From Quadrisphaera sp. RL12-1S (GTDB lineage Bacteria; Actinomycetota; Actinomycetes; Actinomycetales; Quadrisphaeraceae): a stretch of DNA of 64,000 bases. Each line of letters starts with the position of its first letter. The first letter of the stretch is position 1. This document shows positions 35,072 to 43,495 of this stretch, one piece after another. The DNA lies in assembly GCF_014270065.1 (NCBI RefSeq), contig NZ_JACNME010000014.1:1-64000 (forward strand). The letters run 5' to 3'. The translations under genes and the position numbers were made by a program. Under the pieces are notes generated by a model, which was given only the letters and a program-made list of their open reading frames with translations, was not told where the DNA came from and searched no databases.

Positions 35072-35358
35072 CGGCGCTCGGCGGCGGACCGGACGGCAGC
35101 AGCGGCAAGGAGGGAGCCGACCGCGAGCGACCGGGCAGCGCCAGCGAGGTCCCCGACCCCGACCCCGCCACCACCCCGGGCCTGGAGCCGGGCGGAGGCG
35201 TGGCCCCCGGGGACACCCCGCCGTCCGAGGCGGGGACCTCGGGCCTGTCGGCCCCCGAGCCGAAGCTGCCGAGCCGGCGCCTGAACCTCGTGGTGCCGGT
35301 GGTCATCGCGGTGCTCGTGGCCGCGGCGGCGCTGGCCTTTTTCGCGGCGCGGCTCTAG
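35068..35358 (+). CDS. Small tail-anchored membrane protein
   Basis: A 96-residue frame overlapping the preceding stop (GTGA). The first 70 residues are Pro/Gly/Asp-rich and disordered in character. A single hydrophobic helix (about 75-95, LVVPVVIAVLVAAAALAFFA) closes the protein, with basic SRRLN just before it. No family recognised. The coupling and the plausible membrane tail are the only evidence that it is expressed. Confidence 0.5.
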   Translation: MTALGGGPDGSSGKEGADRERPGSASEVPDPDPATTPGLEPGGGVAPGDTPPSEAGTSGLSAPEPKLPSRRLNLVVPVVIAVLVAAAALAFFAARL

Positions 35359-35442
35359 CGGCCGACCAACTGCGGCCGACCAGCTGCGGCTGATCAGCGG
35401 GAGGGGCAGCGCGCCGGGCGCGGCGTGTGCTGAGGTGGCGGT

Positions 35443-36672
35443 GTGACCACGCCGTCCCTCGGGCCGCACGCGCGCCGCGGTGCGCTGCCCTTCTCGTCCT
35501 CACCGCGCCCCACCCTGGGCGTGGAGTGGGAGGTCGCCCTGGTCGACGCGGCCACCGGTGACCTGGCCCCCCGAGCCTCGGAGGTGCTGGAGGAGGTCGG
35601 CCGGGCACCGGCCCACCCCGACGGGCGCCAGCGGGTCACCCACGAGCTGCTCACCAACACCGTGGAGCTGGTCACCGGCGTCCACGACACCGTCGCCGAG
35701 GCCGTGGCCGACCTGCACGGCGTCATGGCCCAGGTGCGCGACGCGGCGCAGCCGCTCGGCCTGCAGCTGGCGTGCAGCGGCACCCACCCCTTCGCCCAGT
35801 GGTCGGCGCAGACCATGACCGAGGGACCGCGCTACGCCGAGCTCATCGAGCGCACCCAGTGGTGGGGCCGCCAGATGCTCATCTGGGGCGTCCACGTGCA
35901 CGTGGGCATGTCCAGCGTCCACAAGGTCCTGCCGGTGCTCGACGCGATGCTGGCCTACGCCCCGCACCTGCAGGCGCTCTCGGCGAGCTCGCCGTTCTGG
36001 GCCGGGGTGGACACCGGCTACGCCAGCAACCGGGCGCTGATGTTCCAGCAGCTGCCCACGGCCGGCCTGCCGTTCCAGTTCGCGCGGTGGGAGGAGCTGG
36101 AGGCCTACGTGGGCGACCTGCTCCACACCGGCGTGATCGACTCCTTCAAGGACGTCCGCTGGGACGTGCGGCCCTCACCGGGCATCGGGACCCTGGAGGT
36201 CCGCGTCTGCGACGGGGTCCCCACCGAGTCCGAGCTGGCGGCCCTGACCGCCCTGACGCACTGCCTGGTGGTGGACCTCGACGCCCGCCTGGAGGCGGGC
36301 CAGGAGCTGCCGTCGCTGCCGCCGTGGCACGTGCAGGAGAACAAGTGGCGCGCGGCCCGCTACGGGCTGGACGCGATCATCATCACGAACGCGGCCGGGG
36401 ACGAGCGCCTGGTCACCGACGACCTGGACGACGTGCTGACCCGGCTTGAGCCGGTGGCGCGTCGCCTGGGCTGCAGCGAGGAGCTGGCGGCGGTGGCGCA
36501 GATCCCCGTGACCGGGGCCAGCTACCAGCGGCAGCGGGCCGTGGCGCAGGCCAGCGGGGGCGACCTGAAGGCCGTGGTCGACTCCCTGGTCAGGGAGCTG
36601 CGGGAGGGTCGGCCGGAGCCCGCTCAGCGGCCGGCGACGGCGCAGGCACCGGCGGCGCCGGGCGCTTCCTGA
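35443..36672 (+). CDS. YbdK-type carboxylate-amine ligase (glutamate-cysteine ligase 2 family)
   Basis: A 409-residue protein of the GCS2 family. LGVEWEVALVD near the N-terminus, VTHELLTNTVELVTG, and WGVHVHVGM with TGYASNRALMFQQLP are family signatures of the ATP-dependent glutamate-cysteine ligase fold. Related actinobacterial proteins act as weak glutamate-cysteine ligases or in thiol biosynthesis; the physiological substrate is uncertain. The start is GTG 35443. The C-terminal about 27 codons are Ala/Pro-rich and overlap the convergent csrA gene by 83 bases, an arrangement worth noting because each gene's tail is antisense to the other. Confidence 0.85.
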   Translation: MTTPSLGPHARRGALPFSSSPRPTLGVEWEVALVDAATGDLAPRASEVLEEVGRAPAHPDGRQRVTHELLTNTVELVTGVHDTVAEAVADLHGVMAQVRDAAQPLGLQLACSGTHPFAQWSAQTMTEGPRYAELIERTQWWGRQMLIWGVHVHVGMSSVHKVLPVLDAMLAYAPHLQALSASSPFWAGVDTGYASNRALMFQQLPTAGLPFQFARWEELEAYVGDLLHTGVIDSFKDVRWDVRPSPGIGTLEVRVCDGVPTESELAALTALTHCLVVDLDARLEAGQELPSLPPWHVQENKWRAARYGLDAIIITNAAGDERLVTDDLDDVLTRLEPVARRLGCSEELAAVAQIPVTGASYQRQRAVAQASGGDLKAVVDSLVRELREGRPEPAQRPATAQAPAAPGAS

Positions 36673-36889
36673 GGCCGGCGAGCACCGCCGGCGACGGGGC
36701 CGAAGCGGTGCTGGCCGCCTCGAGGTTGGCGGCGCGGACCGCGTGGAAGACCTCCTCGCGGTGCACCTGCACGTCACGGGGGGCGTCCACGCCCACCCGG
36801 ACGACGTCACCGCGGATCTCCAGGACCCGGACGGTCACATCGGTACCGATCATGACGCTCTCACCGGCGCGTCGCGTGAGGACCAGCAT
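36590..36889 (-). CDS. csrA: Carbon storage regulator CsrA
   Basis: The first 60 residues are a full CsrA: MLVLTRRAGESVMIG, VTVRVLEIRGDVVRVGVDAP, and EEVFHAV with Arg at the RNA-binding positions. CsrA dimers bind GGA motifs in mRNA leaders and in many flagellated bacteria repress flagellin translation. At 99 residues it is longer than usual (about 60-80). The extra tail is Ala/Pro-rich and lies opposite the 3' end of the YbdK gene. It is the last gene of the flagellar cluster, 83 bases after the PilZ gene. Its usual antagonist gene fliW is not in the window. Confidence 0.93.
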   Translation of the reverse strand: MLVLTRRAGESVMIGTDVTVRVLEIRGDVVRVGVDAPRDVQVHREEVFHAVRAANLEAASTASAPSPAVLAGLRKRPAPPVPAPSPAAERAPADPPAAP

Positions 36890-36972
36890 CCAGCCACAGT
36901 AGCCGTCCGGTACGTCCCGCCACGGGCGAAACGCCGGAACGACCAGCGGCGACGAGAGCCGCGCGAGCGGCG

Positions 36973-37695
36973 TCAGCCGCGCCGGGCGCGGCGCTGCCAG
37001 GCGAAGACGAGGCGGCGCAGGGCGTCGGACTGCGCGCGGTCGTCGTGCAGCTGCACCACCACCTCCGAGGCGTCGGGGTCCTCGGGGAGGCGGCCGGAGC
37101 GCAGCACGGTGCCGAACAGCTCGTGCTCGGTGACGTCCACGCCGGCGAGGGCGTCGGCGGCGCCCTGGGCCACGTCGACCAGCGTCAGGCGCACCGCGAC
37201 ACCCGCCCCCTCGGGGCAGTCGCCACCCGGGCCGGCGGTGCGCAGGTGCGCCCGCAGACCGCCCTCGGACAGGTCCTGCAGCTCACCCGCGGCACTGCCC
37301 CGCTCGGGCAGCTCCCACTCGACGACGACGCGCGCCGGGAACGGCGTCTCGGCCCCCGCCCTCACGAAGCTGCGGCGCTGGCGGACGTCCGGTCCGCCGG
37401 CCACCTGCAGCCACCACAGCGGCACGCCGTCACGCACGCGGGCGCGCAGCACCACGGGCACCACCACCAGGCCGCGCGGGCCGGGCCAGCGCAGCTCGAA
37501 GGGGTCGCCGTCGCGCGGGGGCTCGAACTCGCCCCTGAGCAGCGGCGGGACGGCCACCGCGACGGCGTCGCCGTCGACGTCCTCCACCACCGTGGCGCGG
37601 GGCTCCTCGCCGGGGGCGGCGATGAGCGCGCGACTGCCGAGCGGCGGCCACGCGACCTCGCGCCGCGGCGGGGTGCGGTCCTTCGAGGGACTCAC
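36973..37695 (-). CDS. PilZ-domain c-di-GMP receptor, flagellar brake type
   Basis: A 240-residue protein. An N-terminal beta-rich region (about 20-95) resembles the YcgR-N/PilZN fold. A PilZ domain follows with both c-di-GMP motifs: RQRRSFVR (about 105-112) and DLSEGGLRA (about 141-149). YcgR-like proteins bind c-di-GMP and slow the motor or bias switching by contacting MotA or FliG. The start GTG 37695 overlaps the FlhF-like gene stop by 4 bases. Position at the end of the flagellar cluster, with an EAL-HDOD gene at the other end, fits c-di-GMP control of motility. Confidence 0.83.
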   Translation of the reverse strand: MSPSKDRTPPRREVAWPPLGSRALIAAPGEEPRATVVEDVDGDAVAVAVPPLLRGEFEPPRDGDPFELRWPGPRGLVVVPVVLRARVRDGVPLWWLQVAGGPDVRQRRSFVRAGAETPFPARVVVEWELPERGSAAGELQDLSEGGLRAHLRTAGPGGDCPEGAGVAVRLTLVDVAQGAADALAGVDVTEHELFGTVLRSGRLPEDPDASEVVVQLHDDRAQSDALRRLVFAWQRRARRG

Positions 37696-39695
37696 CGCAG
37701 GTCCTGCGCGGCCAGGCGCGCCGCGAGCATCGACACCCAGGCCTCCGGGGTGGCGGGACGGTCACCGACGAGCACCACGGGCGCGGGCAGCGCCAGCGCG
37801 GCCGCGGGGGCCGACGTCACCTCCGTGTTGGTGAGGGCGAGGGCGTCCACGCCGCGCTCGCCGGCCACGGCGGTGAGCCAGGCGGCGGTGTCGTCGAGGC
37901 GGCGGGTGGCGTCCACGACGGCCCACACCTCGTCCGGCGCGAGCTGCTCGAGGGTGTCGGCCACCGCGGCGCGCACGGGCGGCGCCGCGCCGATGGGCGC
38001 GGGCAGCACCACCACGAGGGAGCGGCGCTCGGCGCGCGCGTCGGCGGCGGCCTCCTGGAGCTCCTGGCGCGAGGGGAGGCACCTCTCCGCGGCCACGCCG
38101 CGCGCCCGGCGGCCCATGACGACGACGTCCTCCTCGCCCAGGCCCATGCCCGTGGCGAGGTGCTGGGCCACCGGCAGGGCGTCCTCGAGGTCGGCCAGGA
38201 CGGCGACGACGGGCTCGGCGACGGGGCTGGTGCGGCTGCGGACGGGCGCGCTGCCGATGCGGCGGGCCAGCTCGCGCATGGCCGCCGAGCGGCCGGGCGG
38301 GAGGTCCCACAGCCACGGCACGGGCACGCCGAGCGCTGCCAGGCGCTGGGCGAGGCGGTCCGCGGCACGGCGGTCCTGCGGGTCCGCCGCTGGCGCGAGC
38401 ACCGGCGCGGGAGCGGGGAGCGAGGTGAGGGCGGGCGGTGGCGCGACGGCCGGGGGCGCGGCGAGGGTGGGCGTCCAGGCGGCGCCGTCGTCCGCCAGCG
38501 CCTCCACGAGGGGTGCCAGGGGTGCGAGGCGCGGGTCGGTCTCGGGCAGCCGCAGCACCGCGCTGCGCTGCAGCGCGTACCCGTCCGACTGCGGCCCGGC
38601 GGGCAGGGGTGCGAAGGAGCGGCCCACGCGGCGGGGCAGCGCTGAGACCGCGGGCGCGGAGACGGGTGCCGGCAGGACGGGGGGAGGCGCCGTCGCGGTG
38701 CGCGCCGGCGCCGCCACAGCGAGCGCGGCGGGCGCGAACGACGGCAGGGCTGGTCCGCCGTCGGCCGCGTCACCGGCGGTCGCCTCGACGGGGGCGTGCT
38801 CGGGTGCGCGCTCGGGGGTGTGCTCGAGTGCTTGCTCGGGGGTCTGCTCGGGGGTCTGCTCGGGGGCCTCGGCCTCCCAGGGGGCGCGCCACGGCTCGAC
38901 CACGGGCGTCTCGGGGAGCCTGGGCGAGGAGGTGGCGCGCTCGAGCTCGGGCTCCTCGAGCGGGACCTGCTCGTCCTGCGGCTCGGGCAGCGGCGCAGGG
39001 CGGTCGGCCACGCGTCCGACCAGGGGCCGCGGGGAGCGCGGGGTGGTGCCGGGGGGCGGCCCGTCGACCCAGGGGTCCTCGTCACCGGAGCCGGCCTGGC
39101 GGGCGGTCGGCTCCGCGAGCTGCGGGGCCGGCGCGGCGGCGCTGGCGGCGAAGGCCTCGGCCACGGCGCGGGCGGCGGGGCTGAGGGGACCGCCGCCGGT
39201 GACGGCACCGAAGATCGCGTCGAAGTCGTCCGTCGACAGGGCGGCCGTGGGGGTGGGCGGCGCAGCGGGGGGCTTCGCGAAGCGGGCGGGCCGCGGGGTC
39301 GCGGCGGGGCGGGCGTCCGCGTCGCCCTGCTCAGCCGCGGCCAGGAGCGCCTCCAGGCCGCCCGCGGGCGGCACCGACGGGGTGGACGAGGTCGAGGAGG
39401 AGGTCGGGCGGGGGGCCTGCGCGTCCCGCGACGAGCGCGGTCCGGGCGCGGGCCTCGTCGCGCTCGTCGTCGTCGTCGGAGCAGACGGGGAGGGCGGGGT
39501 GGCGGCGGAGCCGGGTGCGGGGTCGGGGACCTCGACGGTCACCTCGAACTGCTCGCGGGCGAAGAAGCCCGCCACCCCGCCGACGCGCACGCGCTCGGCC
39601 TTGACGATCTTGACGTCTGCACCGTGCTCGGCCCAGACCTTCTCGAGGAGCGGCTCGATGGCGGGGCCCTCAAGCAGCAACTGCTTCGGCGCCAC
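37692..39695 (-). CDS. FlhF-like protein lacking recognisable GTPase motifs
   Basis: A 667-residue protein in the position of flhF after flhA. The N-terminal about 50 residues (GPAIEPLLEKVWAEHGADVKI, AERVRVGGVAGFFAREQFEV in outline) match the FlhF B-domain. A Pro/Ala-rich disordered middle (about 55-400) contains repeated PEQTPEQ and PEHAP units. The C-terminal about 230 residues follow the NG-domain order (helical N domain, VVAVLADLEDALPVAQHLA at the P-loop place, VWAVVDATRRLDDTAAWL, LALTNTEVTSAP at the TKLD place). However, no GxxxxGKT is present and TKLD is TNTE. It is probably a structural FlhF relative for flagellar placement that cannot hydrolyse GTP. The start is GTG 39695, overlapping flhA by 26 bases. 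Confidence 0.7.
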   Translation of the reverse strand: MAPKQLLLEGPAIEPLLEKVWAEHGADVKIVKAERVRVGGVAGFFAREQFEVTVEVPDPAPGSAATPPSPSAPTTTTSATRPAPGPRSSRDAQAPRPTSSSTSSTPSVPPAGGLEALLAAAEQGDADARPAATPRPARFAKPPAAPPTPTAALSTDDFDAIFGAVTGGGPLSPAARAVAEAFAASAAAPAPQLAEPTARQAGSGDEDPWVDGPPPGTTPRSPRPLVGRVADRPAPLPEPQDEQVPLEEPELERATSSPRLPETPVVEPWRAPWEAEAPEQTPEQTPEQALEHTPERAPEHAPVEATAGDAADGGPALPSFAPAALAVAAPARTATAPPPVLPAPVSAPAVSALPRRVGRSFAPLPAGPQSDGYALQRSAVLRLPETDPRLAPLAPLVEALADDGAAWTPTLAAPPAVAPPPALTSLPAPAPVLAPAADPQDRRAADRLAQRLAALGVPVPWLWDLPPGRSAAMRELARRIGSAPVRSRTSPVAEPVVAVLADLEDALPVAQHLATGMGLGEEDVVVMGRRARGVAAERCLPSRQELQEAAADARAERRSLVVVLPAPIGAAPPVRAAVADTLEQLAPDEVWAVVDATRRLDDTAAWLTAVAGERGVDALALTNTEVTSAPAAALALPAPVVLVGDRPATPEAWVSMLAARLAAQDLR

Positions 39696-41715
39696 TCACG
39701 ACCCCCACCGTCTCGACGACCATCCCGGGGCCCGACACCTCGGAGTAGGACAGGACAGCGACGCCGGGGGTGGTCAGCGACACGACTCGGCGCAGCGGGG
39801 CCCGCAGCGCCGGGGCGCACACCAGGACGGGAGACCACCCAGCGTCCTCGACATGACGGACCTTACGGGCCACCTCGTCCACGACCCGCTCGACACGCGC
39901 AGGGTCCATCGACAACTGCGGGCCGGAGTCGGTCAGGCGCAGGGTCTCCACGAACTGGTGCTCCAGCAGCGGGTCGAGGGTGAGGACGCGCAGCACGCCG
40001 TCCTGCACGTGGGGGGCCGCGACCGCCGGGCCGAGCGCGGCGCGGGCCGCCTCCACCAGGTCGGTGTGGGAGGCGCCGCCCTTGGCGCGCAGCGACAGGC
40101 CCTCGTAGATGCGGCCGAGGTCGCGCACCGCCACCCCCTCCTCCAGCAGCGACTGCAGCACCTGCTGCACCTCGCCCAGGGACAGCAGGCTCGGCACCAG
40201 CTCCTCGACGACGGCCGCGTCGGTGCTCTTGAGGGAGGCGGTGAGGGTCTTGACGTCCTCGCGGGAGATGAGGCGCGGGGCGTTCTTGCGCACGATCTCC
40301 GCGAGGTGGGTGACCAGCACCGAGGCGCGGTCCACCACGGTGGCGCCGGTGAGCTCGGCCTGGTGGCGCATCTCCGCCGGCACCCACTTGCCCTGCAGCC
40401 CGAAGACGGGCTCCACGGTGACGACGCCGGGCAGGGAGTCGAGGTCGTCGCCGAGGGCGAGCACCTTGCCGGGGGGCGCCTGGCCCACGCCGACCTCGAC
40501 GCCGGAGATGCGGACCGCGTAGGAGGACATCGGCAGGTCGAGGGAGTCGCGGGTGCGCACCGGCGGCAGCACGATGCCCAGCTCGAGGGCGATCTTGCGG
40601 CGCAGGGCCCGCACCCGGTCCAGCAGGTCCCCGCCGGAGGCGGTGTCGACCATGTCGACGAGGTCGGGGGCCAGCACGATCTCGAGCGGGTCGACGCGCA
40701 TCTGCTGCATGAGCTGCTCGGGCGTCTCCGCGACCGGGGCCAGCGGGTCCACCTCGGCCACCTCCTCCTGCGCGGGGCCCTCGGGCTTGACGCGCTGGGC
40801 CAGCAGGAGCAGACCCCCGCCGACCACGATGAACGGCAGCTTGGGCAGACCGGGGATGACCGCCAGGACGAGGGCGCCGCCGCCGGCGATGCGCAGCGCG
40901 GTCTTGTTGCGCAGCAGCTGGGCGGCGGCGTCGGTGCCCAGGTCGGACGTCGAGGTCGCCCGGGTCACGATGAGGCCGGTGGCGATGGACATCAGCAGCG
41001 CGGGGACCTGGGTGACCAGGCCGTCGCCGACGCTCAGCGTCGAGTACTTCTGCAGCGCCTCGGTGGCGCTCAGACCGTCCTGCAGCATGCCGATCGCGAA
41101 GCCGCCGACGAGGTTGATGAGCACGATGATGATGCCGGCGATCGCGTCGCCCTTGACGAACTTCGCACCACCGTCCATGGCCCCGTAGAAGTCGGCCTCC
41201 GCGGTGACGTCGGAGCGGCGCTTCCGGGCGGTGTCCTCGTCGATGAGGCCGGCGGCCAGGTCGGCGTCGATCGCCATCTGCTTGCCGGGCATCGCCTCGA
41301 GGGTGAACCGGGCGCCCACCTCGGCGACGCGCTCAGCACCCTTGGTGATGACCATGAACTGGATGACCACGAGGATCGCGAAGATCACCAGGCCGATGAC
41401 GAGCGACCCGCCCACCACGAAGGTGCCGAAGCCGTGGATCACGTCTCCGGCGTGACCGTCGCGCAGGATGAGGCGGGTGCTGGCCACGTTGAGGCCCAGG
41501 CGGAACAGCGTCGCCACGAGCAGCACGCTGGGGAAGATGGCGAAGTCCAGCGGGCGCTTGACGTACATCGCCGTCATCAGGACCAGCAGCCCGATCGCGA
41601 TGTTCAGCGCGATGAGGAAGTCCAGCAGCATCGCCGGCAGCGGCACGACCAGCAGCAGGATGATGCCGATCACGCCCAGCGGCAGGGCCAGGGTGCTCAG
41701 ACGGCGGAAGTCCAC
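39670..41715 (-). CDS. flhA: Flagellar export gate protein FlhA
   Basis: 681 residues, the usual length. Eight membrane helices occupy about 10-320, with the conserved cytoplasmic loop after helix 4 (RFTLEAMPGKQMAIDADLAAG, AEADFYGAMDGGAKFVKGD in parts). The C-terminal domain (about 350-681) docks export chaperones. FlhA uses proton flow to drive flagellar protein export. I place the start at GTG 41715, which gives a normal N-terminus ahead of the first helix. A longer frame to 41982 runs through repeat and pseudogene sequence. A ribosome site for GTG 41715 is weak, so the exact start is uncertain. Confidence 0.92.
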   Translation of the reverse strand: MDFRRLSTLALPLGVIGIILLLVVPLPAMLLDFLIALNIAIGLLVLMTAMYVKRPLDFAIFPSVLLVATLFRLGLNVASTRLILRDGHAGDVIHGFGTFVVGGSLVIGLVIFAILVVIQFMVITKGAERVAEVGARFTLEAMPGKQMAIDADLAAGLIDEDTARKRRSDVTAEADFYGAMDGGAKFVKGDAIAGIIIVLINLVGGFAIGMLQDGLSATEALQKYSTLSVGDGLVTQVPALLMSIATGLIVTRATSTSDLGTDAAAQLLRNKTALRIAGGGALVLAVIPGLPKLPFIVVGGGLLLLAQRVKPEGPAQEEVAEVDPLAPVAETPEQLMQQMRVDPLEIVLAPDLVDMVDTASGGDLLDRVRALRRKIALELGIVLPPVRTRDSLDLPMSSYAVRISGVEVGVGQAPPGKVLALGDDLDSLPGVVTVEPVFGLQGKWVPAEMRHQAELTGATVVDRASVLVTHLAEIVRKNAPRLISREDVKTLTASLKSTDAAVVEELVPSLLSLGEVQQVLQSLLEEGVAVRDLGRIYEGLSLRAKGGASHTDLVEAARAALGPAVAAPHVQDGVLRVLTLDPLLEHQFVETLRLTDSGPQLSMDPARVERVVDEVARKVRHVEDAGWSPVLVCAPALRAPLRRVVSLTTPGVAVLSYSEVSGPGMVVETVGVVSGAEAVAA

Positions 41716-41842
41716 GGACCGTGCATCGGCACTCCCGGCCGCGGGCTTGAGCCGATCGGGTGACCCCCCGTCCGGCGCAGCGCCCGGGTGGTCGGCGGGC
41801 CGGGAGGCCGGCAGGTCGGGGCACTGCCCCCGCTGTCGTCGA

Positions 41843-41899
41843 CGATCTTGGCGTTCTGTGGTCCCCTGCTGCTCGAGGACCCCAGGAACGCCAAGATCG
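41843..41899. repeat. REP-like inverted repeat between flhA and flhB
   Basis: Perfect 14-bp arms CGATCTTGGCGTTC (41843-41856) and its complement (41886-41899) enclose a 29-base loop that itself contains GTCC/GGAC. The hairpin sits 128 bases upstream of flhA, just downstream of the DUF559 remnant. A related, less perfect copy is at 55865-55922. It could act as a terminator of the upstream flagellar transcript or as a dispersed palindromic repeat. Confidence 0.65.
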
Positions 41900-41924
41900 A
41901 CGAGCCAGCTGGCCTCGTCTCCGC

Positions 41925-42235
41925 TCAGAGCGCTCGCCGCAGACGCCAGGGGATCCGCATCGGGTCGAGCGTGTCCCGCCACGTGAAGCGCTCCACGTCA
42001 CCATCGTCGGCGGTGGTCGCGCTGGTCTTGTCCCGGTCGCGGAACGCGGCCGTGGGGCTGCCGTGCGGTCCGACCCCGTCAGCTTCCACGAACAGCGGTC
42101 CGCGGTGCGGACGTCGTGGATGCGCGCCTCGCTCAGCCCGGCGGTCCGCAGCTGGTCGGTAGTGAGCACGCCGCGCTGCTGCCGAGCGAGCCTGGTCAGC
42201 GACGACGGGAGTGAGGCGTCGAGGCGGAGTTCCAC
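41925..42235 (-). pseudogene. DUF559/AbiEi-type protein gene, internally deleted and frameshifted
   Basis: From GTG 42235 one frame reads the typical N-terminus of DUF559 family proteins (LPSSLTRLARQQRGVLTTDQ, LRTAGLSEARIHD). Near 42,100 similarity passes to another frame, which encodes the family C-terminus (FVEADGVGPHGS, VERFTWRDTLDPMRIPWRLR, RRAL) and stops at 41925. About half of the usual protein is missing between. The remnant interrupts the otherwise tight flhB-flhA order. The remaining gap to flhB (42236-42355) holds nothing I recognise. Confidence 0.65.
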
Positions 42236-42355
42236 GCGCCACAGGCTGTCGTCGAGAGGTGGCCCGGCGTCGTCGTCGACCGCTGGCCTGTGGACGCTCA
42301 GGGGCCGGGGGCCAGCTGTGGGCGGGTGACGCGCGTGCCAGGGGGCGCGCGCACC

Positions 42356-43495
42356 TCAGCCGGCGGAGGGCAGGCCGCGCAGCAGCGGGTGGTCGGGCAC
42401 CTCGACCGCCACGGGCGCCGGGTTGGAGTGCAGCCCGGAGGCCGACCCGCGCTTCTTGAGGGCCATGACGAAGGCGAGCACCTGGGCGACCGCCACGTAG
42501 AGGTGCATCGGCACCTCCTGCTCCAGCTCGCAGGCGGCGAACAGCGCCCGGGCCAGGGGGACGTCGGAGACCAGCGGCACGCCGGCCTCGGTGGCCCTGG
42601 CGCGGATGCGGGCGGCGGTGTGGCCGGAGCCCTTGGCGATGACGCGGGGGGCGCCGCGGTTCGGCTCGTACTTGAGCGCCACGGCCACGTGCGTCGGGTT
42701 GACGAGCACGACGTCGGCCTCGCTGACCGCGGCCATCATGCGGTTGCGGCTCATCGCGCGCTGCTTGCCCTTGATGGCGGCCTTGACCTCCGGGTTGCCC
42801 TCGGCGTTCTTGTGCTCGTCCTTGACCTCCTGCTTGGTCATGCGGAGGTCCTTCGTGGTCTTGGCCTTCTGCACGGCGAAGTCGACGACGGCGAGCACGA
42901 GGCCGGCGCCCACCGCGATCCGCACGAGGGAGGCGATGCCGCCGGAGGTGGCGTCGAGCACACCGGCCAGCGTGAGGCCGCCGCCGGAGAGGAGCTGCGG
43001 CACCAGGCCCTGCACGGTCACCCACAGGACGCCACCGATGATCGCGGTCTTCAGCAGCGACTTCACCAGCTGCCACAGGTTGACCACGCTGAAGAGGTTC
43101 TTGACGCCCTTGAGCACGTCGAGCTTGCCCCAGTTGGGCTTGGCGGCCTGGGTGGCCAGCACGAAGCCGCCCTGGCCGACGGAGGCGACCACGGCCACCG
43201 CCACGGCGACGGCGAGGATCGGGACGACGGCCGGCACGATCGCGGCTCCGCCGTCCCCGAGCGCGCGCAGCATCAGGGCCGGCTCGGGGTGCTTGGCCAC
43301 GGCGTCGAGCGACTCGAGCATGACCTGCAGGCGCGTCCGGGTGGGTGCGATGACCATCGGGATGATGGCCACGATGACGCCCAGGCCGGCCCAGGCGCCG
43401 AGGTCCGGCGTCCGGGCGACCTGGCCCTTCTTGCGGGCGTCTGCAAGCCGTTTGCCTGTCGGCTTCTCGGTCTTCTCACCGCCTCCTGCGCTCAC
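42356..43495 (-). CDS. flhB: Flagellar export protein FlhB
   Basis: 379 residues, standard length. The N-terminus EKTEKPTGKRLADARKKGQV is typical, four membrane helices follow (about 33-205), and the cytoplasmic domain carries the self-cleavage motif NPTH (about 266-269) in VVLVNPTHVAVALKYE. FlhB switches the export apparatus from rod-hook to filament substrates together with FliK. Its start overlaps the fliR stop by 4 bases. Confidence 0.95.
   Translation of the reverse strand: MSAGGGEKTEKPTGKRLADARKKGQVARTPDLGAWAGLGVIVAIIPMVIAPTRTRLQVMLESLDAVAKHPEPALMLRALGDGGAAIVPAVVPILAVAVAVAVVASVGQGGFVLATQAAKPNWGKLDVLKGVKNLFSVVNLWQLVKSLLKTAIIGGVLWVTVQGLVPQLLSGGGLTLAGVLDATSGGIASLVRIAVGAGLVLAVVDFAVQKAKTTKDLRMTKQEVKDEHKNAEGNPEVKAAIKGKQRAMSRNRMMAAVSEADVVLVNPTHVAVALKYEPNRGAPRVIAKGSGHTAARIRARATEAGVPLVSDVPLARALFAACELEQEVPMHLYVAVAQVLAFVMALKKRGSASGLHSNPAPVAVEVPDHPLLRGLPSAG

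Noticed and set aside
37045-41763. Very long plus-strand open frame (over 1,500 codons) opposite the PilZ, FlhF-like and flhA genes
   Set aside because: It is the antisense shadow of three well-supported genes. The translation is Arg/Gly/His/Asp-rich with no motif, as expected in GC-rich DNA.
41716-41982. N-terminal extension of FlhA to an upstream ATG at 41982
   Set aside because: It would run through the inverted repeat and the end of the pseudogene and add about 89 residues with no counterpart in FlhA. GTG 41715 gives the family length.
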